DNA of 64,000 nt, taken from assembly GCA_050084515.1 (NCBI GenBank), contig CM114271.1, positions 24,738,001 to 24,802,000 of the forward strand, read 5' to 3'. Position numbers and translations under genes: made by a program. The notes below the pieces were generated by a model that was given only the letters and a program-made list of their open reading frames with translations, was not told the origin of the DNA and made no database searches. This DNA comes from Blasia pusilla (lineage: Eukaryota; Marchantiophyta; Marchantiopsida; Blasiales). Numbering within the stretch: position 1 is the stretch's first letter; every line of letters begins with the position of its first letter. This document shows positions 11,201-22,223 of the stretch, one piece after another.

Positions 11201-14200
11201 ATTTATCTTCGAATCCCAACCTGCATGGTTGATAACATGGCCAAGCTTGAGATGTTCAAAGGTCGAAATTTCCACCGCTGTTCATCCAATCCCTCACCAC
11301 TAGACTCAATGTCTTTGCTGATTTGAGTTGGATCGGTTCCAGCTTGAGATGCAATTCCTCCTTGCGATGCTGCAGGTGTATGGCCCTCTTCTCTTGCTAT
11401 TCCACTTGCCTTATTAAAAGCATCACGTATAGTTGGCTGGCGGGATCCTCCAGTTGCAGGCGCCTCTTGCGAATTGTTATCACCTCCATTTTGGGTCCCG
11501 TTTGCATCAGCCATTCTGCTTCCTTTCTTATAGGCCGTCTTTTTCTTCTTTACTGGACGAGATTTCTTGAGGTCTTGCTTCCCAGTCGCAAGGTTTAGTT
11601 CTGGTGTTAATTGGCTTGGACCATCAACCATAGAATGAAGCGGAGGAAATGATATCTTGGTGAATTGCAGACACTCAGCTAGACAATATTCCAAATACCT
11701 GCGAACAAGTACAAACTCGTGAGATCAAGCATTCTAGTAGAGATGCAGGAAAATTGGATCCAAAATAACTGCTTCTACTGCTATTTCCGCGTGAAGTCTC
11801 CTATAAACAGCGATCACTGATCGGACTATTTAACTATCACATCCATAATGATATCCACGACTTGGTACAGATCGGGTAATGGCTAGAGCGCTGGATTGAA
11901 CTGTGCATGGAACGCTCAGCATAGTACCCAGCCCATGTCCTGTATAACCCAGTTGCAAATTTGTTGAATTGAAACGAAGAGAGAAACAAGACACCCATTT
12001 ACAAAGCAGGAAGAAATGCTGCACTCGATTTTATAGAAATCCCACAGGATTGAATGATAGCACAGAAACTTCGGTGTGATCAGGAGGCTGTGGCAGAACT
12101 CGCCATCCGAAAGACACGTAACTGGATGTTTGAGTCTCATGAAATGCTACTGACCAAACAAAGTTTTACTTCTAAGATCAATCTCTTTCAGTATGAACAC
12201 CATTTCCATTCACAAATTCCAAAAGGACGTGGTCCTGTGAAAATTTGATAAGAAATCTTGATACACGGTTATTACAAGCAAGAGGAAGGAGAGAGAGAGT
12301 CATCTTACATCAAGTTCCTGAGTCTCTTGGATAGCTTTGCAATTGTTTCTTCTCTGGTAGTTTGGGTGAGGAGGTCATCCATTTTTCCTTCAATTTGCGT
12401 GGAGAAAGTATTTATCTGCCCGATCCAGTACAAAGTTTACTGAGGTTCGAGTTCATAGAGAACATGAATTACAGCAAGTTACACTCTCCAGTAAACGGTC
12501 ATAGAAATCTACAATCGCATGTTCTTGTGCCTAAATGATTGTATAGCTTCTTCATTTAGGCAAAAGTAATTAACTACTAGAAAGGCAAATGCCCAGAAAA
12601 TGAAGTATCGCTTGAAGCATAAATCAGAAACTGGCAACATCATACAGACTAATTTTACTCGTACAAATGGCACACCTACCAACTCTCGAATCCAGTTAAT
12701 AGCATAGAAAAGAGCAAGGCATCCCAGCTCTTGTTGATGCTTTGATAATTTCGTCCACGACTCCCCGGTAAGCAGCTGCAACCAAACATCTCAAGATTGA
12801 GACTACATTTTTTCAATCATTTGTTTTGCTACTAATTTGGAGTACTCAATTGTGTGCGTACCTGGTGCTTTGGCAAATACATTGGGCACCCAAGCAGGGC
12901 ATCTATGCTTCCCAAAGATCCCTGATTGGTGACACGTTCCACCTGTTACAGGATCACAGACAGGACTTCAGGGGGCAGACCATCAATACCGTACTGTTGG
13001 ATTCAATATGTTAAAGAGGAGTGTGAGCACGATTCTTTGATGGTAGAAAATCCTCAACAGATATTCTCCACACCAATCTGGTTTATCAAAACTTATTCAG
13101 ATATTACTCAAATCTTGCAGAGACCCATAAGGACAAAGGAAAAGTAGAATGACTCACAGCAGCAAGAATACGGAAATTTGCCGGAAGAAAGAGCAATGAC
13201 TGGGAAACGCTGCCAAAATCTCAAAATTAAATGCAGGTGAGAAAGGATTGCTAACCAAGACGAGGGGCAAAAAATTCTTTGTGACTTTTCCAAAAACAAC
13301 AAAGAACTTTGGTGTTGGTGGATTGACCAAATTTTAAATGATAAAAAGCAACAAGTCACACAGTCACACAGTCCCCATTACCTCTGATCATGTGCCATTA
13401 GCATAGGCAGAACATTCAAAATTATAGGAGACACATCACCGTCCAAATTCATCCATATCTCTCCTGCAAAACTTCAGTGTATGAAACTTTTATCACCGAA
13501 ATTTTTCATACTTCCATACCCTAAACCCTAAACCCTAAACCCTAAAGCAACTAATACCAGGATATAGATATTGTAAGGCACACCCGTGGATAATCCAGTG
13601 ACTACCATATCTGCTGCAGTTACAAGATTGAGACAGTTGGCTCCAAACAATCACCCATTCGAGAAATCTGCCTCACTTAATACACACCTTCGAGTGTCCC
13701 GCACTGATCAGGTACAGTCTGAAGTTGACCACCATCTAGGTCACCAAGGAATAGAGTTTCAAACTCACATGTGTGCTTCGAGATCCTAGAGGCAAACAGT
13801 CCATCTGCACCATAAGGAAGGTGCCATTTTGTGTGGGACTGCTTTTGTGTTTGTACTAGCTTGTTTAATTTATGAAGCCCGACTCATGTTCCACATAACC
13901 TTGTCAGACAAATAGAAAAGACTGAAGGCAGATCAGCATGATAATGAGTTCTAAGAGATCAGGGTCATATTGCTTAAGTTCGGTGCAACCAGACAGTTGT
14001 GAAGAAAATAGTGTCTCGCTTCAGCATTACCATTCAAGAATTGGTGCAGTAAGTGAGGAAATCTCTACTTGTGCTGTCAGCTCGTCATAGAAGAACCCTC
14101 TTGAAAGTGCAGATGACTTGCATGCTTCCAGAATCAATTGAAGTAGAGATATTGCTTCCTCCGTGCTTGAGCCCTTCGAGAGTCACATGGTAACACGTGA

Positions 14201-17200
14201 GAGCAAGTAAGCATCAGATACAAGCTAACATGCGCACACAACTCTGGGTAAGATATGTTGGCAGTCAAATAACCATTCCATCAGTGTGCTTATGCCAGAG
14301 GCACAATCAGGTATGTGATCTGAAAGTTATGGCCAGATATGCAATTTTAGAGTGACACGCGACAGATGACTGAAACTCGATTAATATTTTAACGTGCAGT
14401 TGAATAAAGAATCTAGCAGATTGTTATACCGATCCTTGCATACGTCAATCAAGAACCAGATAATAGGGATCGGCAAGATCCTGTAACTGCTCTGCGAGAA
14501 TGACGTAGACATCATTCTTTCAGGGATGTTGGGAATAGCATGATGAACTTGAGATCTGTTATGTATAAATTCTGCTTGAAAGAAGAATTCTAAGCCTCAG
14601 CATCAGCTTTGTTTTCTAAGTCAGAGTGGGACAACTGATTACTCGCCAGGGAGCCTTGCCTGAAAGTTATGCTGCTCGGTATCACATGCCGAAGTGCCCT
14701 CACAACCCAAACATGAGGCAAGTCCAACAGCACCTATTATACCCATTCTTCTATACTTGGGATCTGGGTTTGAAATCTGGTTGTTGCAATAAACCCACGC
14801 AATGTTAGGGCTCTATCATGTACATGATCGCAATTTGGATGTGAATACAACTGCATTATCACAATTCTACTGTTACGAAGTAGCTAACTCAAGCAGGCTC
14901 GCTCTGCATGTAGTGGTTGGGAAGATTAACTACTATGCTGAAAATAAAACTAAGATTGAAACACTATAGTAAGCTTGTATGTACATGGGCTTGAAAAAGA
15001 TTTAAGGATCGGAACAAAATGTCACCTGTTTCCGGATGATGATAAGGAGCTCATTGGCTATAGTGGATCCGCTTGAGGAGCCACCTGAAGACCAAACTGT
15101 GACTGCTAGCTGGCTGAATATTTTATATACCTGAAAAATGCAATTCATCCCTTTTCAAGTTTCGAATTGAAATTTACAGCGTCTACAAATCTTCACATTC
15201 AGGGATATCTTGTAGATGTTGGAACTGAAAATGAACCATCAACCCGTACTGCAGATACAAACAGCACTACGATTTGAGTACCGCGAAAGTAGTTGCTTTT
15301 CTCTGTACCTGTGGTATGATCGAATGTTCTAGCGAAAGTAACCACCAATATGAAGAGACTTAACTTCGCGGGTCACATTTCACCTCTACAAGAGATTCAG
15401 GCGTACCTGATGTAGATGGCTGTCCTTGAAAGCCTCCAGATAGTCCAGTACTCCTGCAAGTGGACCGACCAGTTGAGAAAAGTCACATCAGCATTTCTTG
15501 GGATCAGCCGTAGTTACTTAGTACGGAAGATGAATAACACACCCATCAACTGGGCCCTACAAAATGCGTGGCAAGTTGAACAATTGTGAGCCACTCCCCA
15601 CATTTGTTCAAGAACTCATCAATCATCCCAGAAATTGCTCTGGCATCGGAATCCTGAATCGAAGTGATCAAGGCACAGACTCTTCCAGCAAACATACTAT
15701 CGGCCCTACAACGCTTGGACGTTTCCTTGACTAAATGAAAAAAAAAGGTAGATGGCACCATCACAAACACAATACATGATGGTTTTGAGAAGCGCTAATG
15801 TGGTTGGGTGTTGCAACAAACCATTAATGAATGAAGAGATAGGAAGCAGTTCTCCGGAATATTTGGTTGCAAACAAAAGCAGAGTCTCCAATGCTGCTCC
15901 AATCTCATGTGAAATACCAGAGCCAGTGTGCGTGATCAGTGCCCCCAACACCTGAGTTGAATTGAACGCATACAGAATTGTTGGGTGTTATAAGTATCGT
16001 TAGGGATAGAAACCGAAATTCTCTTGGTTAGTAAAACCTATGACTTTGGCATGGCACATCAACCATATCCTTGATAGTCATAATATTCAGTTAAGAGGTC
16101 CTTTATTGCATTTTTGCATTTCATTACCTCCTGGAGAAACTGACAAAAAGGATTCAGCCAACATTACATTACTAGTCATCTCAGTGGACCTACACAAGTG
16201 ATCGTACCTAAAATCTGGATCAATTTCAAGCATAAGCAAACTCCATCTCTTTAGGCACACTGTTGTTCAATGACACCAACTTCCGGCATGAAAACGAACT
16301 AGGGCAACCAGAAATGTAAACACACCTCCTGCCTATAGTATGGCTCCCTAAACTCTTCAAAGAGAAGCTCATAAGCATGTATTCCAAACTGTCTCGCAAC
16401 AAGCTCTTTGCTTCTCAAGCAGGACTCGCTGATACATATCAAAGTTTGAAAATACTCCTGCACTTGTACACATAAGATACGTCAAATGACTCTACGAAAA
16501 TAATTGGAAAGTGTCTCGCATATTCACTGCCTCAATGTGAAATTTAATTGAGCTGGAAAATCCTAGAAAGTCTCGCTGTGCTTTCTGATGAGCAATTACT
16601 TCGCGTTCATGCAGAGGTAATGATTTACTTATACAGCATCTTATCATATTACTCAATAGTGATAGTGAGTGGAAACCGTATAGCCATTTCCAGTGCATAA
16701 GGGAGTTTTTAGAATGAAATGGAGCTGTATGAAGGTAAACTTTCAGGAACAGTTTTTTCGGGGGCACTAACCTGTAAAGAATCTCCACGGTTTTGAATGC
16801 ATTGCCTCAGTAGGGACTTACTGATATCCCCACAAACTATCTTCCTTATCAATAAAAGGTCAGCCAATTTCCTTTGTGGACCCCCGTTGGCATGGATGAT
16901 GAGCAATAACCAGACGTCTACGACCTTGTGATTTTCTTCACCTTCTATACCTCGAATTTCCTTCAGAAAGGCTTCAAGGATTAACTGTAAACAGAAAACC
17001 AACTCGTAATTAGCAAACTCATGATTCTTAATATGTTATCGAACCACGATCTTGAAGAATGAATTATCGTGAGATGCATCAAAAGTCACGCTGAAGTACG
17101 AAATATTCAGTCATACACCTCGTCTGCTTTCCTACAGCGACGAAATGATACTGTAAATCACCGTGCTTCAATTCCAATGAGAGCAAAAATTGATAGGAAT

Positions 17201-19346
17201 TGACTGTCTGAACTCAGAAATGTTTGATCGCCAGACCCACATTTTGGAATCGTAGGCCTGAACGGATGGCCTCCAAGACCAAGGCCTCGCAGTTTGTGGC
17301 TGTGGACTTGCCCTTGAGTTTGCGATCTGGCTTGCTCATTCGCACATCAGTTACTGAAACGAAGTGGAGATTCTCTCGGAGCTCATGGACTACTTGCTTG
17401 ACATTGGTTGCCGTAGCTGACTGTAGCAGAAATTTTACAACAAGGGGCAAGTCTTCCGCATCCGCCGATCTTAGACTGGATAGAGCAAGAGCAATTACCT
17501 GGCAACAATCAGTTGAATATAATCCTCATTAGTAGGCCACACTGATGACTATCTCCACATTCACAAACAACGCAGTCATCAGCAGTGTTGTGGTGGATGG
17601 GCCAATCTGTTTAAAAAGAGTAAAAAAAAGCATACGAAAATTGTTGGCTATCCGAGAAATGGATAAAGATCTATTCGTCACCCCTGTAAGAAATTCGTAG
17701 ACTATTACCAACTCCTCTTTAGTTGTTTGCTTGTAACAAAGTCCACGTATGCGGAACCTGGAAATGAGCCTTATAAGCCAGTTTAAACGTCCAGAGAGAT
17801 CAGCGAAATGTCCTTACCTGTTCAAAGAGGGTCTGATCCAAGTTAAAGCTCGAGAACGCATCGAGGACTGGCACAATCAGCTGTAAATCGTCCTGCAACA
17901 TTTGTTCGAGTGACTGCACGACCATCTCGTGGTCTGCGTCCACGATTACCTCAGGCAGAAAACTGATGATTTCCTTCTTCAAACCTAGAGGACAGATAGA
18001 AAGAACCTCCAATAGCTTCTCGGTCAGAGTTCGACTATCAACTAGAAATTCAAGCCAGCGAAACTGGCTCAAAATAAGCCTGGGAATACTCTCCATCAGA
18101 GGAGGAAGAGGTCCCAGGTTGTCATTCTCCAGCTCGCCAACGTACTCCGGGAGTTTCTCAAGCAGACTAGCTGCAACTGCCGACTGAATTGGTCCAACTG
18201 ACAGCAACACTCTGGCAAGACTGTCACAAGAACGCATGGTACCGTTCCTTCCAGCTGTTGACATAGGCAATAGCGTCCTGCTCCAATCACACAAATACTC
18301 CATCATATTTTCTCTCAGAGAATCCTAATTCCTTTACAATTCATGGTGTAACATCTTGTGTATGCAGAGGCAGAGCAATGAAACGAAAATGAAGGCTGAT
18401 GCTAGTGATGAGAATCTCGAAGGCGGGCTCATTTTGGAATCGCGGAGAGTAGTTCAATGTGAAAGGCCCTTTTCTCGTTCAACATATAAGACTGCTTAGG
18501 GAAGTTATCAAGTGATCAAGACCATCTTCTCGGACTAGGTCCTAATCGTTGATGTTTACTATGGGCATTAACACGAGAATCAAACGATCTGTTGATCTCG
18601 TGATTTCTTACTTAGTCCTATCGTTTTGAAGAACGGGGACCTTCCTTAGGCTTATGACATCCCTCCAGGCATGGCTCATCCCCTAATTACCTCTACACCA
18701 TGATCGAACCTTACTAAAGAGTTGAATGTGGAGCTAAACCTTGAGCGACGAAAGTTCCAACGCAGGGAGTGTCACAATTCCCAATGGGTTCGAAAAGAAA
18801 GCTACCAACTGCGTTGCGGTCCTGAGTCACTTGGCAGGTTTAAATTCAAATTCAAGTTGAGCGCTTCATCAGAGTCCGACAGAGAAATGTACAATTCCTT
18901 GCGGCTGATGCGATAAAAATTTCTTTATGAAGCTCCTACATGGCACTTTTCATGCCCCTTGAAACTGAATTCTAAATTGCGTCCAATGAGGAATACAAAG
19001 GAATGTGATCCTCGATATCTCCTTGTGCTATTTGTGTAACCAATGAGTTCGGCTCAACTGACCTCCGGAGATTGCTCTCCACATTGATGAAGAGCTGGAA
19101 GCACCCCAAAAAACTTGTAGCAAGGCTTGGATCTGGCTTGAGACGCTGCTCTAGATGTTGTATCACATTGCGAGGGTCACAAGCCAAAACGGGAGGCCCG
19201 GGCCCTTTGAGCGAACATGTAGCACTGAACAGCACCGACTGGAAGACATCTAATTGTGATTGAGTCGAACGATGCCGGACGGGCGAAACGCTCACGGTGA
19301 AGTCGGACGGAACTGGTCGCTTTTTTGATCCCACTGAAGGCGTCAT
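5288..19346 (-). CDS. FANCD2: FANCD2, Fanconi anemia group D2 protein (34-exon model)
   Basis: FANCD2 is the large nuclear alpha-solenoid that pairs with FANCI and clamps DNA during interstrand-crosslink repair and meiotic recombination. Exons in transcript order: 19346-19063, 18313-17818, 17498-17241, 16984-16772, 16457-16326, 15951-15822, 15453-15407, 15130-15026, 14776-14660, 14173-14031, 13785-13688, 13613-13584, 13463-13382, 13209-13158, 12942-12862, 12775-12680, 12415-12309, 11698-11221, 10851-10813, 10678-10456, 9901-9741, 9430-9253, 9079-8856, 8813-8760, 8431-8336, 7687-7598, 7514-7440, 7354-7322, 7139-7005, 6684-6624, 6521-6466, 6048-5992, 5715-5625, 5439-5288. All phases agree, giving about 1557 residues (human 1451). 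Family landmarks include QFRWLEFLVD, LTEKLLEVLSI, MGIIGAV, INWIRELV, GGKFVDIFLR and FWMGNLKHRDLQG. A basic, NLS-like stretch lies near residues 868-884, and an acidic tail ends the protein. Borders may be off by a few bases; the 13- and 11-residue exons and the start are the weakest calls. Confidence 0.93.
7697..8089 (-). other. 130-codon ORF inside a FANCD2 intron
   Basis: An open frame starting MCHRTLPVL lies wholly within the intron between the exons ending at 8336 and starting at 7687. The flanking exons join in phase without it and their joined sequence matches FANCD2, so it is not needed for the gene. I recognise no domain. It may be chance, a retained-intron reading frame, or a remnant of inserted sequence. 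Confidence 0.3.
8187..8224. repeat. Perfect 17-bp inverted repeat in a FANCD2 intron
   Basis: Arms at 8187-8203 and 8208-8224 are perfect reverse complements (TTGCTTGAAATATTGTA and its complement) around a 4-base loop, ATGG. It would form a strong hairpin in RNA or DNA. It may be a tiny MITE relic. Confidence 0.85.
10011..10380. repeat. Diverged ~200-bp tandem duplication in a FANCD2 intron
   Basis: Two related units begin TCAATTTGCG at 10011 and 10206 and share further blocks, such as ACGCAACTTGA at 10157 and 10362. Both lie in the intron between the exons ending at 10456 and starting at 9901. The copies are considerably diverged. Neither is needed for the coding model. Confidence 0.65.
13519..13546 (+). 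repeat. Interstitial telomere-type repeat (CCCTAAA)4 in a FANCD2 intron
   Basis: Four exact copies of CCCTAAA, the Arabidopsis-type plant telomere unit, in the short intron between the exons ending at 13584 and starting at 13463. Such short tracts can arise by end-joining repair or act as telo-box elements. Here the tract sits inside a transcribed repair gene, so it is interstitial and not a chromosome end. Confidence 0.9.
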
Positions 19347-20419
19347 GCCTTCTTAAGTAATTTTTCAGTGCGGCAGAGCATATGTCAACAATGATCGTTC
19401 ACTCCTTCCTCCACCAGAGCTACAAAAGTGGTCAAAATGATTTTCACATAATCAGTCAAGATCCGTGTCAATCATAGGAGAACCCTGTCTAGTTCAATTT
19501 GGCATGATTGAACCTCGGCGAAGATCTCCCTGTCCTTCCTTCACTCGAGTCACTTTTTTAGAGCTCAAAAGGATGCTTTCAAGCATTCACTCAGCCTCTG
19601 TGCCAATCGTAATATCGTTGATGGCTCAACAATTCACCGGACTACACTGATAAGCTCAAAAATTCCCTCCAAGGCATCCGCCGCGCATTCTTTTGAATCG
19701 CATCAGTGTCGTGAAAACCTCTAGTTCTGTTTCATGAATCGTCAACTGCAATCAGCGTAATTCAAAGAACCTCAGCTCCTTTCAGCAGAATTCCGCGCTG
19801 AACCGTACGAAGGTGCTTTCCACAACCTACGGCTGGCCCGTGTACCTGTGATCCACAATTCAATTTAGCATCCGTAAACGCCAACAACGAATCCTCTCTT
19901 TCCTTGACCGGTGCGCGGTATGTTAGCGGAATGAAAACATCCTCGAAAAAATCGTAAAGAGCTGTCCGCGCTTAATAGAAGATATTCATGAACAAGGAAT
20001 GTGACACGCTTCCTTCCTCTCTATCCATTCAACAGAACTCCCTGCTTTCAAATTAAAAAACTTCATCCATCCAGGTAACTGACCTATGTCAGCAACCATC
20101 GCGTACACAAATTCGTCTGCCACCTGAAGACCATCATCGGTGGTCATTGCCTTCGCTCGCGGATTTGCTGTTCTATCGACCACTTGTGGAAGTCAAACGG
20201 TTCATACTTCCCGCCATACTTTTCGTGTTGGCTCAGACGTGAACTCGTAGAGAAGGATCCCTTCCGTTCGTGTGGGATGTTTACAAACAGTAGAGAAATT
20301 CGGAAACCATAAGCGGCCGAGGACCTAGCGTTGGAGCCACTAGTGCCCAAATCTATATAAGAGCGCGATATTCCACGGAATAACGGGCACTTACGTAAAA
20401 TGAAGCGAGTATGTTTCTA
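19347..20419. other. FANCD2 upstream region with unassigned ORFs
   Basis: This should hold the FANCD2 5' UTR and promoter. Two minus-strand ORFs, 19986-20183 and 20144-20350, overlap in different frames and contain EKYGGKYEPFDFHKWS and VADEFVYAMVADIGQLPGW. I recognise neither. They could be an upstream exon of an unknown gene or chance. No clear TATA box was identified. Confidence 0.35.
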
Positions 20420-20602
20420 AAAATAGTAAGGAAATAAAAAAACTTTTTTATTTCCCGTGCGTGGGAAATAAAAAAACGCACGGGAAATAAATAAAAAATT
20501 GATGCCCGTAGCGTATGAAATATATATATTTGGTCGAGTTGTTACATGTTAAGCATATAGGTGTTTGCAAATCAAGAAGGCACTCTCCCATAATAATATA
20601 GA
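20420..20602 (-). mobile_element. Partial non-autonomous Helitron, 5' end at 20602
   Basis: Read on the minus strand, the sequence starts A|TCTATATTATTATGGGAG at 20602, the same 5' terminus as the complete elements at 22054-22223 and 32733-32936. The next bases (GTGCCTTCTTGATT) also match. The 3' end is not clean. A 13-bp inverted repeat (20450-20462 against 20476-20488, CCCGTGCGT core) and an A/T-rich tract replace the usual hairpin plus CTAG. The 3' limit given is approximate; an alternative CTAG lies at 20341. Confidence 0.6.
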
Positions 20603-21217
20603 TGGTGAGAGTGAGAGTCCTTCGTTATAATCCACGTTCTTGTATTTCCTACGATTATTATTTTTGGGCGTAAGAAAGCAATGATGTCGTGTGAAACCTT
20701 CTAGGTCCGGTTGTTATTTGAAAAAATCCAAGTTTTGGTCGATGGTGCAAAATAAGGGAATGACGTGATAGGGAAGGAGACCGACGCCTTTCCGAAAGTT
20801 CCGGATGAAACCGTCGGCTGTTACACCCAGATAAAGTTTCTTGGGATCGCGTGCGATCCCAAGAATCTTTGCCATGGAATCAAACCCTAATTAGAGCAGG
20901 GCCCCATGGATTCCAAAGGTCGCGCAGATACTAACCCCGAGTTCCTGCACTTGACGGATGGCATTTTCAGTTGCCTACACCCGACGTTCAGGTAAGTGTG
21001 CCAGAAACGGTATGGAAGTATGGAAGAAGAAGTATGTAACCGACTGGCACACTATTGGGTTGAGGGATTGTAACCAAATCTGGAACCTGTTGAAGTCCTT
21101 CCCCAACCCAAGGACGACCTTCGCCAATTTCGCGCCGCGAGTTTTCGGCCCGCGAAAGGACGAAGGACCATTCTTTGGTCCTTGAAATCATTACCGTTGC
21201 ATGTGAATAGTAGGCAA
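20603..21217. other. Intergenic, includes a perfect palindrome
   Basis: No gene is recognised; a 76-aa ORF at 20958-21185 has no known motif. At 20839-20864 two 12-base arms (TCTTGGGATCGC and its complement) flank GT as a perfect palindrome. About 60 bases upstream the composition becomes GC-richer than the surroundings. Confidence 0.45.
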
Positions 21218-21366
21218 CCTGTAACCTAATAAAACCTCCATGAAGACCCCTTCCTCTTGTGATGGCACGTGTAACAAAGATTTGAATTAACATAATATAA
21301 CAAGATACCTAAACAAGATGCTTTTCTCACGGGTGATTTTCACCCATGCATAACACGGGCATTATA
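21218..21366 (+). mobile_element. Decayed non-autonomous Helitron, plus orientation
   Basis: This segment aligns in inverted orientation to the complete element at 21422-21576 over most of its length: GTGATGGCACGTGTAACAA, AATTAACATAATATAAC, then GATTTTCACCCATGCATAACACGGGCATTAT. Neither the exact TC 5' end nor the 3' CTAG is preserved; the 3' end runs into ATTATTATT. It is a diverged relative with eroded ends. Confidence 0.6.
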
Positions 21367-21421
21367 TTATTATTATTTTAACTTTTTTCTTGCTCATTCT
21401 TCTTCTATCCATCTAAAGAGA

Positions 21422-21576
21422 CTAGAATAATGTCCATGTTATGCACGAGTGAAAATCATCCGGGAGAAAGGAATCTCCTTCGTTAAATTAAGTTATATTA
21501 TGTTAATTTAGCTTGTTACACGTGTCATCACCAAAGGAAGGGATCCTCAAACCCCATCCTCTTTTAAATATATAGA
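21422..21576 (-). mobile_element. Complete 155-bp non-autonomous Helitron
   Basis: On the minus strand it begins A|TCTATATATTTAAAAG at 21576 and ends ATTATTCTAG|T at 21422, so both Helitron borders and the A/T target are present. Just before the 3' end lies the imperfect palindrome CGTGCATAACATGG, in the usual hairpin position. It has no coding capacity. It forms a tail-to-tail pair with the decayed copy at 21218-21366. Confidence 0.85.
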
Positions 21577-22053
21577 TATTGAATAGAGTTTCGCGTTGAG
21601 TTATTAATAATTTGAAATAAATTTCACAACAAAATTGATTTTGTATTGATTTATTGCCGATTAATAGTTTCAAAAAAGTCTTACACGAATGCTAATGGTA
21701 GGTCAAATGTGAATGGATGGTAATGTGCATAGTTTCCAATCATTTTGGATGGACATATTGATGTCAGTGCTTGTGCACATTGTAATGCCACCGAGATGCA
21801 TTGAACAAAATTAGTAATGACAACGAAGATAGAAGGATTCCGAGAAGGAATGAGTTGATAAGACTCCGAGAAGGGGTGAGTTGATAATCTTCCAGGGCAA
21901 TCGTGAGCACATAATTTCACGAGAATATTAAAAGATACACAAAAACTTCCACTATAAAATAAATAAATTCATTTTCACATCTCACTTGTCGTGCGCATAC
22001 ACACCATTGTCACCGAATATATACACAAACATAAAAGATGTCATACTAACTTA

Positions 22054-22223
22054 CTAGTGTACAACTTGTGCCATGCACATGAGTAAAGGGACTAACCATG
22101 CCGTACAAAAAAAAATTTCTTGCTGCACGTAGTATGAGAAATATTTTCTTGCTGCCCAATTGCCATATGTCAAACAAACATGTGTTTGCAAATCACGAAT
22201 GCACTCTCCAATAATAATACAGA
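22054..22223 (-). mobile_element. Complete 170-bp non-autonomous Helitron
   Basis: The minus strand starts A|TCTGTATTATTATTGGAG at 22223 and ends TACACTAG|T at 22054. The palindromic core CTTGTGCCATGCACATGAG (plus strand) lies about 10 bases inside the 3' end. The first 40 bases and an internal ATGGCAATTGGGCAGCAAG block match the element at 32733-32936, so the two are members of one family. Confidence 0.88.

Noticed and set aside
13519-13546. Chromosome end
   Set aside because: Only four repeats, flanked on both sides by FANCD2 exons.
14436-14481. A possible extra FANCD2 exon (DLADPYYLVLD frame)
   Set aside because: It has an acceptor-like start but soon meets a stop, and the GC-AG solution joins the neighbours in phase without it.
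17529-17711. A 60-codon ORF as an extra FANCD2 exon
   Set aside because: The flanking exons join in phase without it, and its sequence does not match the FANCD2 family.
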